64,000 nt of DNA. Origin: Tuctoria greenei. Lineage: Eukaryota > Streptophyta > Magnoliopsida > Poales > Poaceae. Under the pieces are notes generated by a model, which made no database searches, had not been told where the DNA came from, and saw nothing but the letters and a program-made list of their open reading frames with translations. The position numbers and the translations under genes were made by a program. The stretch lies in the NCBI GenBank assembly GCA_036927565.1, contig JAYESD010000011.1, positions 97,315,178-97,379,177 on the forward strand, in the 5' to 3' direction. Positions 11,390 to 22,878 of this stretch are shown in pieces; positions within the stretch are counted from its first letter, which is position 1; every line of letters starts with the position of its first letter.

Positions 11390-14018
11390 TGTAACACCCT
11401 CATTTTCATTCATCATGCATTACACTCGTCCCCATACATGGTAAACCTAAGACAACACAAAAAGGAACAAGATTAAAATGAATTTAAGGCAAAGAACAAC
11501 TATAATCATCATCGGGTACAGACTTGTCTAGTCTTGACCCTGGACTAGTCCAGTATACCCGTGTGGTCTGACTTAATTCAATTTCTACAGGGCAACGGAC
11601 TTGTTTCGTTACTTGGTACGAACTAGTCCAGTTTTGCTTCTGTTCCCATCCAGACTTGTCCGTTAATTGACACACTAGTTCGATTTTATACTGTAAAACC
11701 CCGAACTTGTCCAGATATTTGCATTATAGTCCAAATTCCTTTGTCACTATGGTACAACGGACTTGTGCACTTGATAACGGACTAGTCCTTGTGACATTAG
11801 AGACAAAAACGGACTTTTCTGGTCCTCATACGGACTAGTCTGGTTTCTATGTTTTTGACTCGGATTCCTATTTTCCCCACAACGTGCTATTAGGTTAGTG
11901 ACATATTTAGGCCCTAGACATCATGCCCCATCCCCAAGGAGCCCAAGTGGGACCCCACCAAGGCCGCTACCCGCCCTCACCAACTCCTACTAGGATTTCA
12001 CCCAAACCCCGTCCTCCCCCCTATATAAACAACCCAATGCCCTCCTCTCACCCCTGCCCACGTGGGAAAACCCCACCGCCCTGCCGTCTCATCTGGAACC
12101 GCCATTCTTGAGAGAGGAAGCTCTCGCCGCAAGTAAGGGAGGAGAAGTAAGAAGAAGAAGATGGGAAAGGAAGAATCAAGCAAGGTCATTGTCGTTGATG
12201 CGTTCTTCTTCATCAATTCTTCGACGTCAATGTTCTTCTTCTACGTCTTGCCACTGATTCATTGTCAACGGATCTAGACGTCAAGTTTCACGCGTTACAT
12301 CCAATATTTGGCCATTCGACCATTGCATTCATGGTAACTACCTTAGATCCAACTTTCCACGTCAATTTTGACCCTCCACATGATTCAAACCATGCCCTAG
12401 TTGGGAAGTTTGCAAAACCCTGGAACATAGCGGACTTGTTCGATAGAGAGTAAACTAGTCCGGTCCAGAGCGGACATGTCCGGCCCTTTTGCGGACTAGT
12501 CCGGTTTCTAAATTCCTGAATATTCTGAAACTTTCCCACTTTTCTCGGAAACGAGTCAAAACTTGCTCGAACATGTAAAAGTTAATTATAACTAGTTAGT
12601 AAGCAATAGTAGTAACCTAATAACAAGTACTACATCATAATTGCATCATTCATGCATATCGTGGCATATTGAGTACTATGTGAGCATTTGTTAATTGTAA
12701 TGCTTGTTTCACATGTTTGTCACACGGAATAGAATGAAACACTCTAGAAGGTGCTTACGAGGACCTTCAGCACCAGAACTTTGAAGCTCTTGATCCAAAC
12801 CAGCCACTAGAGCAAGGCAAGTGCTCTTGAACATTTTGATCTTGTTTTGGAATATTTTATTTCAAACTTGCATGTTTGTGTAAAATTGATGGGAAAACCC
12901 ATGAATAGGGGTCTACTAGAATTGTGTGCCCATCCTTGTTTCTTAGGATGCAGTATAGAGAGTGGGGAAGGCATTTTACACTTTTGCTCCACTTTGTTTA
13001 ATCTGGATTGGGAATCACTAAATTGCTCAATTATGAACCTTTAATATGGACTATGCAAGATGATGGTAATGACCCTCAGAAACATGGAACCTCGGGATCT
13101 AAGCAAGTCGGTTATGTGGAATGGGTTGGATGATTTGGTGAATTTGCTTGCTTTAGATCTAAGTACCAGTTCGTGGAGCGACCACCCAGGATTACAGTGC
13201 CACCATAGGGCCAAGTATGGGTGCGGCTTAGCCAATTAATTAGTGTATAGCCAGCATCGTGCAGATCATATGGAAGGCTCGAGCAATTGGAGTCAGTTGG
13301 GTTTGCAATAGTGGTGGGACTACCCTAGAATCCGTGGGCCCTTTGATGGATGTGCTCAGTTGGAGACATCACCTCCGGTGAAACCTTAGTGGGTCCGCAC
13401 ATGTTGGTAGTTGCTTTGTAAAGGCTATTTTGTGATCTCTTGGCCACACACCGACGGAAGTGTGAGATGGCATAATTGAGATTCCTTAATCACTAAAAGG
13501 TGATGAAATCACGAACTTGTAGGTAAAGTGGTGTGTTGAAGGCTGTTATATACCAATTTTACCCGTCAATATAACTCAATCATGTGAAGGAATTGTCATT
13601 TCTTGCACACATCACCTTTCTATTTAATCTATTTCCACTTGTCCTTGGAGAAAGTAGTGCATGTAGGGATTCTATGCAGAATTGAAGTGAAACAAGGGGA
13701 TGGATCCAATAAAATATGATTCCAGCTAATCAGGTGACGCGACATGGCACCACATGGATTAAATGGCCCACAAACAGAAGTATTCGAGGCCATCCAACAG
13801 TGTAGCACCCATATCATGGAATGGGACCCACCTGTCAGTCACCTGGAGGAAAACTGGATGTTTGGAGCCAGGACCAGGTCGGTCGACCCCCCTAGTTGGC
13901 CGACTAGTTCCTGGCGCCAAACGCGATCAAATGCCACATGTTGGCTCCTCCCGGCTTGAAGAGATCAGGGGTGACTGATTCGCGCACTTTTGGTGGCTGG
14001 AACCGACCCTTCTCCAAG

Positions 14019-14028
14019 CTATAAATAG
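14019..14028 (+). promoter_or_regulatory. TATA box of the Athila-like LTR
   Basis: CTATAAATAG lies about 20 bp before the tract caacacacaccac, which is conserved in the copy at the start of the window. The related minus-strand Athila LTR has the same box at 36093-36102. Confidence 0.6.
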
Positions 14029-15082
14029 GACCTCTCACTTCAACACACACCACTTGAGTATTCATCCATTGTATCCACTACTCTCCATAGATTTAATGGA
14101 GTATAGGTTGTAGAGAGGAGAGTCTCTAGTCCATAGTCCAAGTAGGAGAGGAGTAGAAGGAGTCTCTTCCAAATTTCCAATTGGGAAAGGTATGTCTCCC
14201 ATATTCCTATTTGTATTTGTGACTTTATTCATAATAAAGATGATATCTTTAGTATTCTATTGTTCATATACTTGGATGAAGTGTTTCTTGTTTGACTGTG
14301 GATTCCATGTATGTTGTAGGAATAGTAATTATGATTGTGCTATACTATTCTTATTACATCATCATAAACACTATAAACCTCCACTATAGTCTAATTATCT
14401 ATGATAAGACTATATTAATATGAATCACTTATGCTATGAATTAACATTGGTTCAATGATGATTTAGTTCATTGCCTTAGGATGGCTTGTGCCTAGGCTCT
14501 TAAGGTAATACTTAATATGTTAGCATGGTGCTAGCATAGAGAGTAGCGTTGAATGTATCGTAGACCCACAGATTGAAGAGGTAGGTAGTAGGTGGTGAAA
14601 GCTCTATCTGTCATTTGTAATCCTCCACGTTTGGCTATGTCACTGGCTCTTGGTGGGAGTCGCCTAGTGTTTCTAGGGGTAAACCCGTGCCCGATGTGTT
14701 AATCCACTTAGCATGAGAATTCATAATTAGTATAATCATTAGTAACTAACTTAGGCTATGTATTTGTACATTAGAAGCATTGTAGGAGTCTCTACCTAGT
14801 TCTTAGCATAGTCCCTCTTCACCATATTTATCCCCTTAGGATAGAATGCTTTTGTGTGTGTCACACTACCTCAATTACCCCTTTATCCATCCTTGCTAGA
14901 ACCCTACCTAGGCCAACCTAGCCTTTCCACTTGATGATTATTCTACTTCCATCCATCCTTCCTTTGGGAAAATATAAATGACACCCTTTGGGAATACTCT
15001 TTAAAGGGGAAATGCTACATCGATAGTTTTCGTGCAGTTGCGGACGTTCATCTAAGATTTAAAAACAACCAACAAGCATTTA

Positions 15083-15100
15083 TGGCACCATTGCTAGGGA
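15083..15100 (+). promoter_or_regulatory. Degenerate PBS, aspartate tRNA type
   Basis: TGGCACCATTGCTAGGGA resembles TGGCGCC(G/A)TTGCCGGGGA, the Athila-type site. An eight-base spacer agcattta separates it from the LTR, the same spacing as in the Athila at 35354-35361. Confidence 0.75.
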
Positions 15101-15842
15101 TGAATTGTTGGTAGTGCGTAGTAAATATCAACATGGTGCAACCTCTGCGGAGCGTAAAACTATCTTGATAGCCATGCTCCCAGTTATGTGCGACATGGAC
15201 GCTCACATGATTAGAGTATGTACTTCAGTATTGAATAATGGTTGGAATTGGAATTGAAATTGGGATTGGGATATGGGTCTGGTTATGATGAGTTGGATAT
15301 GGATAATTATGTATGATTGTGGTTAATTATGTCAAATTGATGGTAGTGGATACGGTACTGATGATATTTGGGTTATTATGGGATTTGACCTCACATAGTA
15401 ATCATAAGTGGCATTTTCTTGTTTTTATGAATGAAATATACTTTTCTGCAATGAACCATTTATTCCATCCTTGTTTAAGCTACATGTCATACTTTCCCAC
15501 ACTTGCTGAGTACGACATGTGCTCACCCTTGCTATTCCCACATTAATTCAGCAACAGGTGACAATTTCGAGTATCCAATGGATTATGATGAGTAATAGGC
15601 GTGCGGGTTACCCTCAAATGCATGTGGAGATGGAGTCTGCTAGTCCTTAGTTTTTCCGCTGTAGTATTATTAGAACTTATATTCAAGACTATTTGGATAT
15701 TGTAATAAGGTACTATTTATTATTCGAAATATGGTTATTATCTGAATATCATTTGTAATGCACTCGTGTATGTGTGATGAACATCCTGGGCACACATATG
15801 TGTCACCCTTGGTTCATTCTCGGAATCGGGTGTCACATTTTG

Positions 15843-16483
15843 ACAAACCGTTGCCACCAACTAAAGTCCAGACTAGTCCGGACCCAACACTAGACTAGTC
15901 TGGTGTTGAAGGACCACCTACATAACAAAGTGGTGTACGAACCAACTTTTGAATTCGAGTGATCCCAAGCCTTCGGACTAGTCTGTTATACATCAGACTG
16001 GCCCAAACTCAGATAGAAAAGGCTAGTTCATCTAAAAATGGACAATAAGGTAGGTCTGGACTAGTTCGACCTCAAGGGCGAACAAGTTCGGCCTCCAGGA
16101 CATAGCTTCGGTAGCCTCTCTAGTTCGGACTACTACATCGTAGAACGAACAAGTATGAACTCATATAGACCAACAATTCTGGCAGGAATAGACTAGTCCA
16201 TCCCAAAGGGCAGACAGGTCCAATCGCCAAGACTTAGGCTTAGCAGCCACACGAGTTTGCACTAGTCTATCCAAAAATGGATAAGTCCGAACTAACACAG
16301 GAGCTACTTTTTTGGATTTTTCCGAACTACTCCTCTCACAATGGACTAGTCCATATTGACGTCGAACCAGATCAAAGTCACAATGGGGCTTCTTCTCTGC
16401 TATACCTCGAAGTACTCCGATGGTCCAGACTAGTCTGGCCTCAGGCCCGGACAAGTCCGGACTTGTCCTCACGTTGTTCTAAG
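15843..16483 (-). repeat. Copia LTR 'A', piece 2 (right of Tekay)
   Basis: It continues the LTR of 4913-5304. It is dense in ggactagtcc, ggacttgtcc and ggacaagtcc type motifs from 15870 to 16465. It ends where Sirevirus B begins (TGAAAGGG at 16484), so it lacks its own sense start. A 103-codon minus-strand ORF (16161-16472) is made of these repeats and looks non-coding. Confidence 0.6.
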
Positions 16484-16675
16484 TGAAAGGGTCCTAGAGG
16501 GGGGTGAATAGGCTAAAAATCTGAAATTTGACTTAATAAAACTTAATTAGTAAACAGGGTGCATACTAGTCTAGCCTGGGGGCGAACTAGTTCGGTCAGC
16601 TACTTGAAATGAAACAAAGGTGACATTTTAGGTATTTTTCAATAATCTACTTAATGAACTATGAAGTAGAACAAC
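16484..16675 (-). repeat. Sirevirus B LTR, piece 1
   Basis: It holds ctagaggggggtgaataggc, the conserved first block of these copia LTRs, and a few ggactagtcc-like motifs near 16565. It is interrupted by the Athila insertion at about 16676. Confidence 0.7.
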
Positions 16676-17901
16676 TATTATGGCTGGTACATCACAGATG
16701 AAAATCCGCAAGCGCATGAAAACTGTCGTGTAGCACTTCCCCTTAAGGAGTATTCCCAAGGGTATCGAATCCAAGAAACAGGTGTGTAATCTTACAAACT
16801 AATCCACCCAAGGACACAAAGTTGTTTGGAAGGTAAGGAAGAGAGAGGAATCCAATGTATTGATTCTAATTCAAATGCATTTGCGGTAGCTGCTTGCTTT
16901 GGGCACGTGTTTACCCCTAGCAACACTAGGTGACTCCCTCCAAGAGCTTATGTCATAGCCGAATGTGGAGGATTACAAAGGATGGATAGGGCTATCACCA
17001 CCTACTACTACCTCTTCAATCCATGGGTCTACGAGATATTCACTAGTGATTTCTAACCTAAGCACCACGCTTACGTTCTAAATCACAACTCTAGTTGTTT
17101 CGTACACAAAGTTACAACTAGAGCCTCTAAAGAATTAAAGCAATGAACACACAAGTAATACTTGTGCAAACTACTATGAATTAAGAATCAAACTTGAATT
17201 GAATTCACAAAGGCTTACTTGATTTGAATAAGACCTTTGTAGGGGTACAAGTGTAGAAGAGGGATTTGGCAAGCCCAAGCCTCCTTCTTCCAAACTCTTC
17301 ACCACACTCTCCTTCTACTTGGCAGACTCTAAGACTACTCTAAACCTTTAGAGTGATGTTATATTCTCAACTTTTGGTGTGTGTGTGTGAATTGAGGTGT
17401 GGTGTTCTTTTCATAGGGGGGAGAAGGGTCGGTTCCCGCCACCAAATGCGCGTGAATCAATCACCCATGACCTCTTCAAGCCGGGAGGAGCCAACACGTG
17501 GCGTTTGACCGATTTTGGGGGCAAGAACAAGTTGGCTGACTAGGGGGGTTGGCCGACCTGGTCTTGTCTCTGTTGGGGCTGTGCTTTCTCTAGGTCCCCG
17601 CCAGGTGGGTCCCATTGACTCATATAGGTGCTACACCGTTGGATGGCCTCGGATACTAGTGTTTGTGGGCCATTTGATCCATGCGATGACATGTGGTGTC
17701 GCCTGATTTGTAGAAACCCTAATTTATGGATTACTTCCTGCATGTCTTGGTATTTTGAGTCTAAATTTACCTGCATACAAATAAACACCAACACTTGTAG
17801 AATTGGTTAGTTCTTAACCCTACCACTATGTTGTGTTTCTCTTTTAATCACATTATGAGGTGAATTGACGGTCTAAATTTAGCACTTAAGGATCGTCAAC
17901 A
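16676..17901 (-). repeat. Athila 3' LTR (1226 bp)
   Basis: On the minus strand it starts TGTTGACGATCC. Its far end is decayed (TATTATGGCTGG against TGTTGACGACTGG in the partner). It aligns with 35362-36221 over the region from ctggtacatcacag to gggggcaagaacaagttgg. The palindromic block around ggccgacc near 17550 is absent from the truncated partner. Confidence 0.88.
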
Positions 17902-17917
17902 AACTCCCCCACACTTA
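17902..17917 (-). promoter_or_regulatory. Athila polypurine tract
   Basis: The minus strand reads agtgtgggggagtt directly before the 3' LTR. A similar tract recurs at 19309-19320. Confidence 0.75.
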
Positions 17918-19550
17918 GTCCTTTGCTCGTCCTCAAGTGAAGGTGTAAAACAAGAACTAAGGTGCTGTCATAAATTTGCTTATAAGGGAATACTAGATAT
18001 TTCAACTCATACCTCAATTCATGAATTCACTTTTTGTGGAATGTGGCTACCACATCAATCTTGGGTGTTTGAAGAGTGGAATAGTTGGAATGTAATTCCC
18101 TTGGATTTTCCCTTGCTGAAATGATTTGACGTTTGCTATATTCGGAAAGTCAAGTAAAAAATTGCCTTTATCTTTCAATTAGAATCCCTCTAGTCTCTCA
18201 AAGTGTTTTTATCCTCACCTTGGCATGTTGTGACAATTTTGTCCCTATACTAAATATGGCTATTCTGGAGCTTGGTAGGGATAAATGTGGCACACGTTGC
18301 AATTTATGTATTACTAAGTCAAAAACTTGATCCTATGAGAGACTTATGCAACAAACAAATTTACAAAGGAAATCCTTGTGCACATGAATGGGATGGATAT
18401 ATGTGGACTCCATGGTTTTCTCTCTTTAAGGATGAAACATGGCTACTCTGTTTTTCTTTTTCTCTTTTTTTTGGCATGCTTCCTCTTTTGAAGAGTAGAT
18501 GCTTTTTTTAATTTTGTAGCCATGCCTTCTACTCCTTTTTATTTTCCTAGAGAGATTTTTGATGACCAAAATGTATGGAGTTTCTTTATTAATGGATGAA
18601 TGGTGGATACAAATTCTCAATATGAGAACTTTTGCATGAATAGGGTGCACAAGAATTTCTAAGTCAAAAGTTCATGCATGTCACTCAATTGGGTCATGAG
18701 TTTCACAAAGTTCAATGAAAAGCAAAGTGGCATATGCATGTGGTTTCTAATAATTTGTATCATATGGCCTTGGTGGGTATTTAAATTTCCAATAAGAGAA
18801 TCAGGCAAAGTTCAAGACTCCAAATTGGGCAAACATCAAAAATCAATTTCAAGCAAGGAGATATCTCCTCAAGTAACTCATTTACCATATCGCACTAGTC
18901 AAATACTTAGATGACATGTTTTCCTATCATGCTTGTGGGAATTATGAACAGGGTAATAAATCGAAATACAAAGTATTCAAATTTACAGCTCAAGCAAATT
19001 TTGACTACCAAGTTTTAAATGTTAATTGTTGAGTTGAATTCCCTTCATATATTTAGTATTAAATATCAAATCAACTCAAAGAGTAACGCAACATGCATAT
19101 TTAGGGGTAGAAGATCCAAACCGATTTTGTGAATTGAAACGTAGTCGTGTGGGGCCCACAACAGGTCGGCTAACCAGGGGGTTCGGCCGACCCCCTTCTG
19201 GCCTCTCTATTGTTCTGTTTCGACATGATGACTCATGCAATCGGTTGCGGCATGTTTTGAGATGCAACGCTAATTTTGTACGTCAGGGTTTCGTGAATTT
19301 GGGGGTACCTCCCCCACACTTGTTTCCTGAATTCTTTATTCACACAAAATAAACTAATGATGGAACTTTACCGGGTTAGATGAACCGGTAAGTTCCTTTT
19401 ATTGAACTCAAATATGGGGATGCTTACATTATTCAATCTAAACTGAATAAAAAAATTTGGAATCAAACTAAACAAAACTAGCAAGCATCCTATGCGTTTG
19501 GGACATCTACACTAAGGAGCGTTGTAGATGTCGGGCTTCCCGATGGCATT
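17918..19550 (-). other. Athila 3' non-coding region
   Basis: This 1.6-kb stretch between the extra ORF and the PPT is AT-rich and has no convincing ORF. A second purine tract (agtgtgggggag on the minus strand, 19309-19320) could be an internal PPT. A segment near 19140-19200 repeats the ggccgacc type motif of the LTR. Small ORFs here have no domain. Confidence 0.6.
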
Positions 19551-20348
19551 TCATATGCGCCGCACCTTGGCCCTCATGCCACGGCGAACACCATCAATCT
19601 CCTCCATGAGGGATATGTGTTCATCCTTCAGTTCTGCCCTCTCGATGCGCCCTTCAGCCACTAAGTTCGATAGCTTCTTATTTTCCAAACGAAGAGAAGC
19701 TAACTCCTTAGAAAGTTGTGCCACTTTAGGGGCACGAGGAGATTTCCTGCCACTGTCCTCAAATTGGCCAGGTGGCCCTCTGATAGCAGGCGGCGAGAGA
19801 TGATGCCTAATCTTGGAGGGTGACGAGCCTGTCGATTCCTCAATCGCCAAATTATCCACTTGCTTGAGATAGCCTTTTGCATAGCCTCCATTAGGTTGAC
19901 GCACCCCGTGGATAATCTGGCGGTCTCCCACACGCTCAGGAAAGGTACGCGTAGGTGACTTGTAGTGGTGGATCACTACGTCACCGTCCCTAGTCTTTAG
20001 AGTGTACATGAACTCCTCGCCAGGCTGCAGCGTTGGGGAAGACTCATCTTTTTCAGGAAAAAGACGGGTCTTGACTCACTTAAGGTCAGCCGTAGTCAAA
20101 CGACGTGTAGGTGTCGTCGACTTCATGGGCGTCCTCCGAGGGGAGAGCGACCGTTCAGCACCACAAGGTGTGGTGCTACGCCCACGCGGAGTCTTCATCG
20201 GTGGCGGGATCATAGCAAGGGGCACGGTATCCAATGCCATGATGGACTCCAAAGTGAGGGGGGACTTGTCATTGGCCGGCGTGATGTCTCTGCTCAAGTT
20301 GAAGGTTGAGCTAGAGTGGGGATGAGGCACAATCTTCTTGTCGGCCAT
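19551..20348 (-). pseudogene. Unrecognised ORF downstream of Athila integrase
   Basis: One frame runs from an ATG at 20348 to 19551 (about 265 codons), broken by a single TGA at 20076-20078. I do not recognise the product. The N-terminal third is rich in Ser, Thr, Pro and Arg (for example SLSPRRTPMKSTTPTRR). The middle has a short segment with GEEFMYTLKTRDGDVVIHHY. The C-terminal 50 residues show a heptad pattern of leucines with charged residues (LSKELASLRLENKKLSNL), suggesting a coiled coil. It lies where some Athila elements carry an env-like gene, but no membrane segment is visible, so an envelope role is not supported. Confidence 0.6.
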
Positions 20349-20631
20349 GACTAGGAACAGGAGATGGATTTTTCTATATGTTCAAGGTTTTCCTCTCTGT
20401 TCCAGGCAATTAATAAGTGGGGGAAGTACGATAGCATCGAGACTCTTGCTGAGATACGACGGGACAGTCCGCAGGCGAAAACAGAAGGCTGACGGTGCAA
20501 GGGGGGCGTCAGCCGACCCTAGGGTTTGACCGACCCTTTCCTGGCCCCGTTTGGACCAAGTTTTCATAGGTTGCCTTAATGTGCCCCATAGATGAATAAC
20601 TAGATGGGCTCATTAAATGGACGCGCAGAAT

Positions 20632-21973
20632 TTAGACAAAATTTAAAGAAATGATTTGAAAATCAATGAGATTTATCACGTCAATTTCTTTTTCTGTCTC
20701 ATCCTCATGTGATTCGAGAAATAATTTGAGTCGATGCCCATTCACTTTAAATGTATGATCATCATCACCTTGGAGTGTGATTGCTCCATGGGATGAGGTT
20801 TATATTGCGGTGAAGGGTTCTTCCTATTTACTTTTGAGCTTCCCATGTCCAAAGAGTTTAACCCTAGAATTGAAGAGTAGGACTTTGTCTCCAAGTTTGG
20901 ACTCTTTAGGCATAATCCTCTTATCGTGCCATCTTTTAGTTCTTTCCTTGTAAATTTTGGCACTATGGTACGCCTTATCTCTCCACTCTTCCAACTCGGA
21001 GACTTGCTTCAATCGGTGCTTTCCTGCTTCGTGAAACTTCATGTTCCACCGCTTGATGGCCCAATAGGCTCTATGTTCAAACTCTAGGAAGATGACAAGT
21101 ATTTCCATAGACAAGTTGGAAAGGGGACATGCTAATGGGAGTTTTGTAGGCAGTACGGTATGCCCACAATGTGTTGGGTAGCTTATGCTTCCATCCTATT
21201 CCCATTTCCAAGACGGTCTTTTGCAGAATATTCTTAATTTTCTTATTAGATGTTTTTGCTTGACCACTTGTTTGTGGGTGGTATGGAGTAGCAATATTAT
21301 GCTAAATACCAAGTTCCCTCAAAAAGCTCCAGAAGGTCTTATCTATGAAATGAGACCCTCCATCACTTATGACCATACGGGGAGTGCCAAAGCGTGGGAA
21401 AATGATCTCATGGAACATTTTCCTAGCTTGCTTGGAATCAGAATTTTGCACGACAAAGCTTCTACCCATTTTGACACATAATCTACAGCCACCAGGATAT
21501 ACTCGCAATCATAAGACCTAGGGAAAGGTCCCATGAAATCAATACCCCACACATCAAAAAATTCCACTTGGAGATTATATTTTATGGGCATCGCATTGCG
21601 AGCTAAGATTCCTCCATGCTTTTGGCATATCCAACATCTACAAATGAATTCTTTTGTATCTTCATACATAGAAGGCCAATAGAATCCACATTGCCAGATC
21701 TTTGCCTGGGTATGGTAGACACCGTAATGGCCATCATAGGTGGCTAGCATGACATTTCTTAATAATCTTGGTGCCTTCAATCGATGGGACGCACCTTCTA
21801 AGAAGGCCAGCAGCACATATGCTATAGAGGTATGGGTCATCCCAAAGGTGTCTTCGATTCTCGTAGATGAGGTTCTTTTTGTTTTCCCTTGGTGGTACAT
21901 ATCCCGTGACCATGAAGTTCATGATATCCGCATACCAAGGGTGAGAGTCAGTCACCTTGAGAAGCATATCATC
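20632..21973 (-). pseudogene. Athila integrase, frameshifted
   Basis: The integrase is spread over several frames: the zinc domain (21367-21967) with FICRCWICQKHGG and the first catalytic motif GIDFMGPFP; the core (21302-21508) with ISDGGSHF; then the tail (20824-21114) and its end to a TAA at 20632-20634. Frameshifts lie near 21740 and 21460, with a stop after ELGI near 21302. The target-binding tail includes the usual RWHDKRI and GDKVLLFNSR segments. The remains are full length but not readable as one protein. Confidence 0.85.
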
Positions 21974-22873
21974 TCATAGGAAGTCATTGATAAGAATGTC
22001 CATGGTTTGGATGACTTCCATACGCGAGAGATGATCTGCCATGGAATTCTCTACTCCCTTCATATCCTTGATTTCTAAGTCAAACTCTTGGAGTAGAAGA
22101 ATCCAACGAATTAGCCTTGGTTTAGCATCCTTTTTGGTGAGCAAGTACTTCAAGGCAGCATGGTCTGTGTAGACTATGACCTTGGCTCCAACCAAATAAG
22201 ACCTAAACTTATTGATAGCAGAAATTACTGCCAAGAGCTCTTTTTCAGTTGTGGCATAATTGAGTTGAGCTCCTGTTAGAGTTTTGCTAGCATAGGCTAT
22301 TGCATGATGCTTTTTATCTTTGGTTTGGCCTAAGACCGCACCAATAGAAAAATCACTAGCATCACACATGAGTTCGAATGGCAGCATCCTATCGGGGGGT
22401 GGAATGATTGGAGCTAAGATGTGTGCCTTTCTGAGTGTCTCAAATGATTTAAGGCATTCATCATCGGAATCAAAGGGAGCTTCCTTAGCTAGTAGGTTAG
22501 TGAGGGGTCTAGCGGCTTTTGAGAAATCTTTGATGAATCGGTGATAGAACCCCGCATGACCTGAAAAGTTGTGGATTCCCTTAACATTGATAGGAGGTGG
22601 AAGTTTTACAATGGCATCAGCCTTTGCTTTGTACACCTCTATCCCTCTTTCGGACACTAAGTGCCCAAGGACGATGCCTTCACGGACCATGATATGGCAC
22701 TTCTCCCAATTAAGTACTAGATCCTTCTCTTGGCATCTTTGTAAGACCTTGTCTAAATTATCCAGACAATGATCAAAAGTTTTCCCATAGACAGAGAAAT
22801 CGTCCATGAAAACTTCCATGATCTCTTCAATCATGTCAGAAAAGATAGACATCATGCATCTTTGAAAAGAGGC
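21974..22873 (-). pseudogene. Athila RT second half and RNase H
   Basis: An open frame of 293 codons (21974-22855) starts just before FMDD (residues 16-19) and covers the RT thumb (LPPPINVKGIHNFSGHAGFY) and RNase H (MCDASDFSIGAVLGQ, AYASKTLTGAQLNY, YTDHAALKYLL). It is the cleanest part of this element. The 5' part of the gene lies on the other side of the Sirevirus A insertion (33077-33689). The TSD AGGAG falls inside the RT coding sequence just before the active site. Confidence 0.92.
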
Positions 22874-22878
22874 AGGAG

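Larger units (their letters stand above)
13534..15133 (+). mobile_element. Athila-like LTR plus PBS and a short tail
   Basis: It begins TGTTGA and ends TCAACA, with TGGTG on both sides (13529-13533 and 15134-15138). The host Tekay LTR continues exactly at caacctctgc. The LTR proper runs to about 15074. A degenerate aspartate-type PBS follows at 15083-15100, then 33 bp to the end. It is therefore not a plain solo LTR: it keeps the start of the internal region and seems to end in a scrap of the second LTR. A TATA box CTATAAATA lies at 14019-14028. No pol coding is present. Confidence 0.85.
5305..15837 (+). mobile_element. Ty3/gypsy Tekay-lineage element, internally deleted
   Basis: Both LTRs start TGTAACACCCTC and end GGGTGTCACA. 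TTTTG flanks the element at 5300-5304 and 15838-15842. The internal region (8135-11389, about 3.3 kb) keeps a PBS, a leader, a protease scrap, RNase H, integrase and a chromodomain-like tail, but most of gag and the RT palm are gone. The integrase and tail match the Tekay/Del chromovirus pattern. The 3' LTR carries a nested 1.6-kb insertion. Such a copy could move only with proteins from elsewhere, and its integrase has also lost key residues. Confidence 0.92.
11390..15837 (+). repeat. Tekay 3' LTR, split by a nested insertion
   Basis: It aligns with 5305-8134. After removing 13534-15133 and one TGGTG copy its length is about 2843 bp, close to the 5' LTR. It has a TATA box at 12021-12030 and palindromes at 11510-11850 and 12420-12510. 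Visible differences from the 5' LTR are frequent, so the Tekay insertion is not recent. Confidence 0.92.

Noticed and set aside
16161..16472. 103-codon minus-strand ORF
   Set aside because: It is composed of LTR palindromes; repeats without stop codons explain the open frame.
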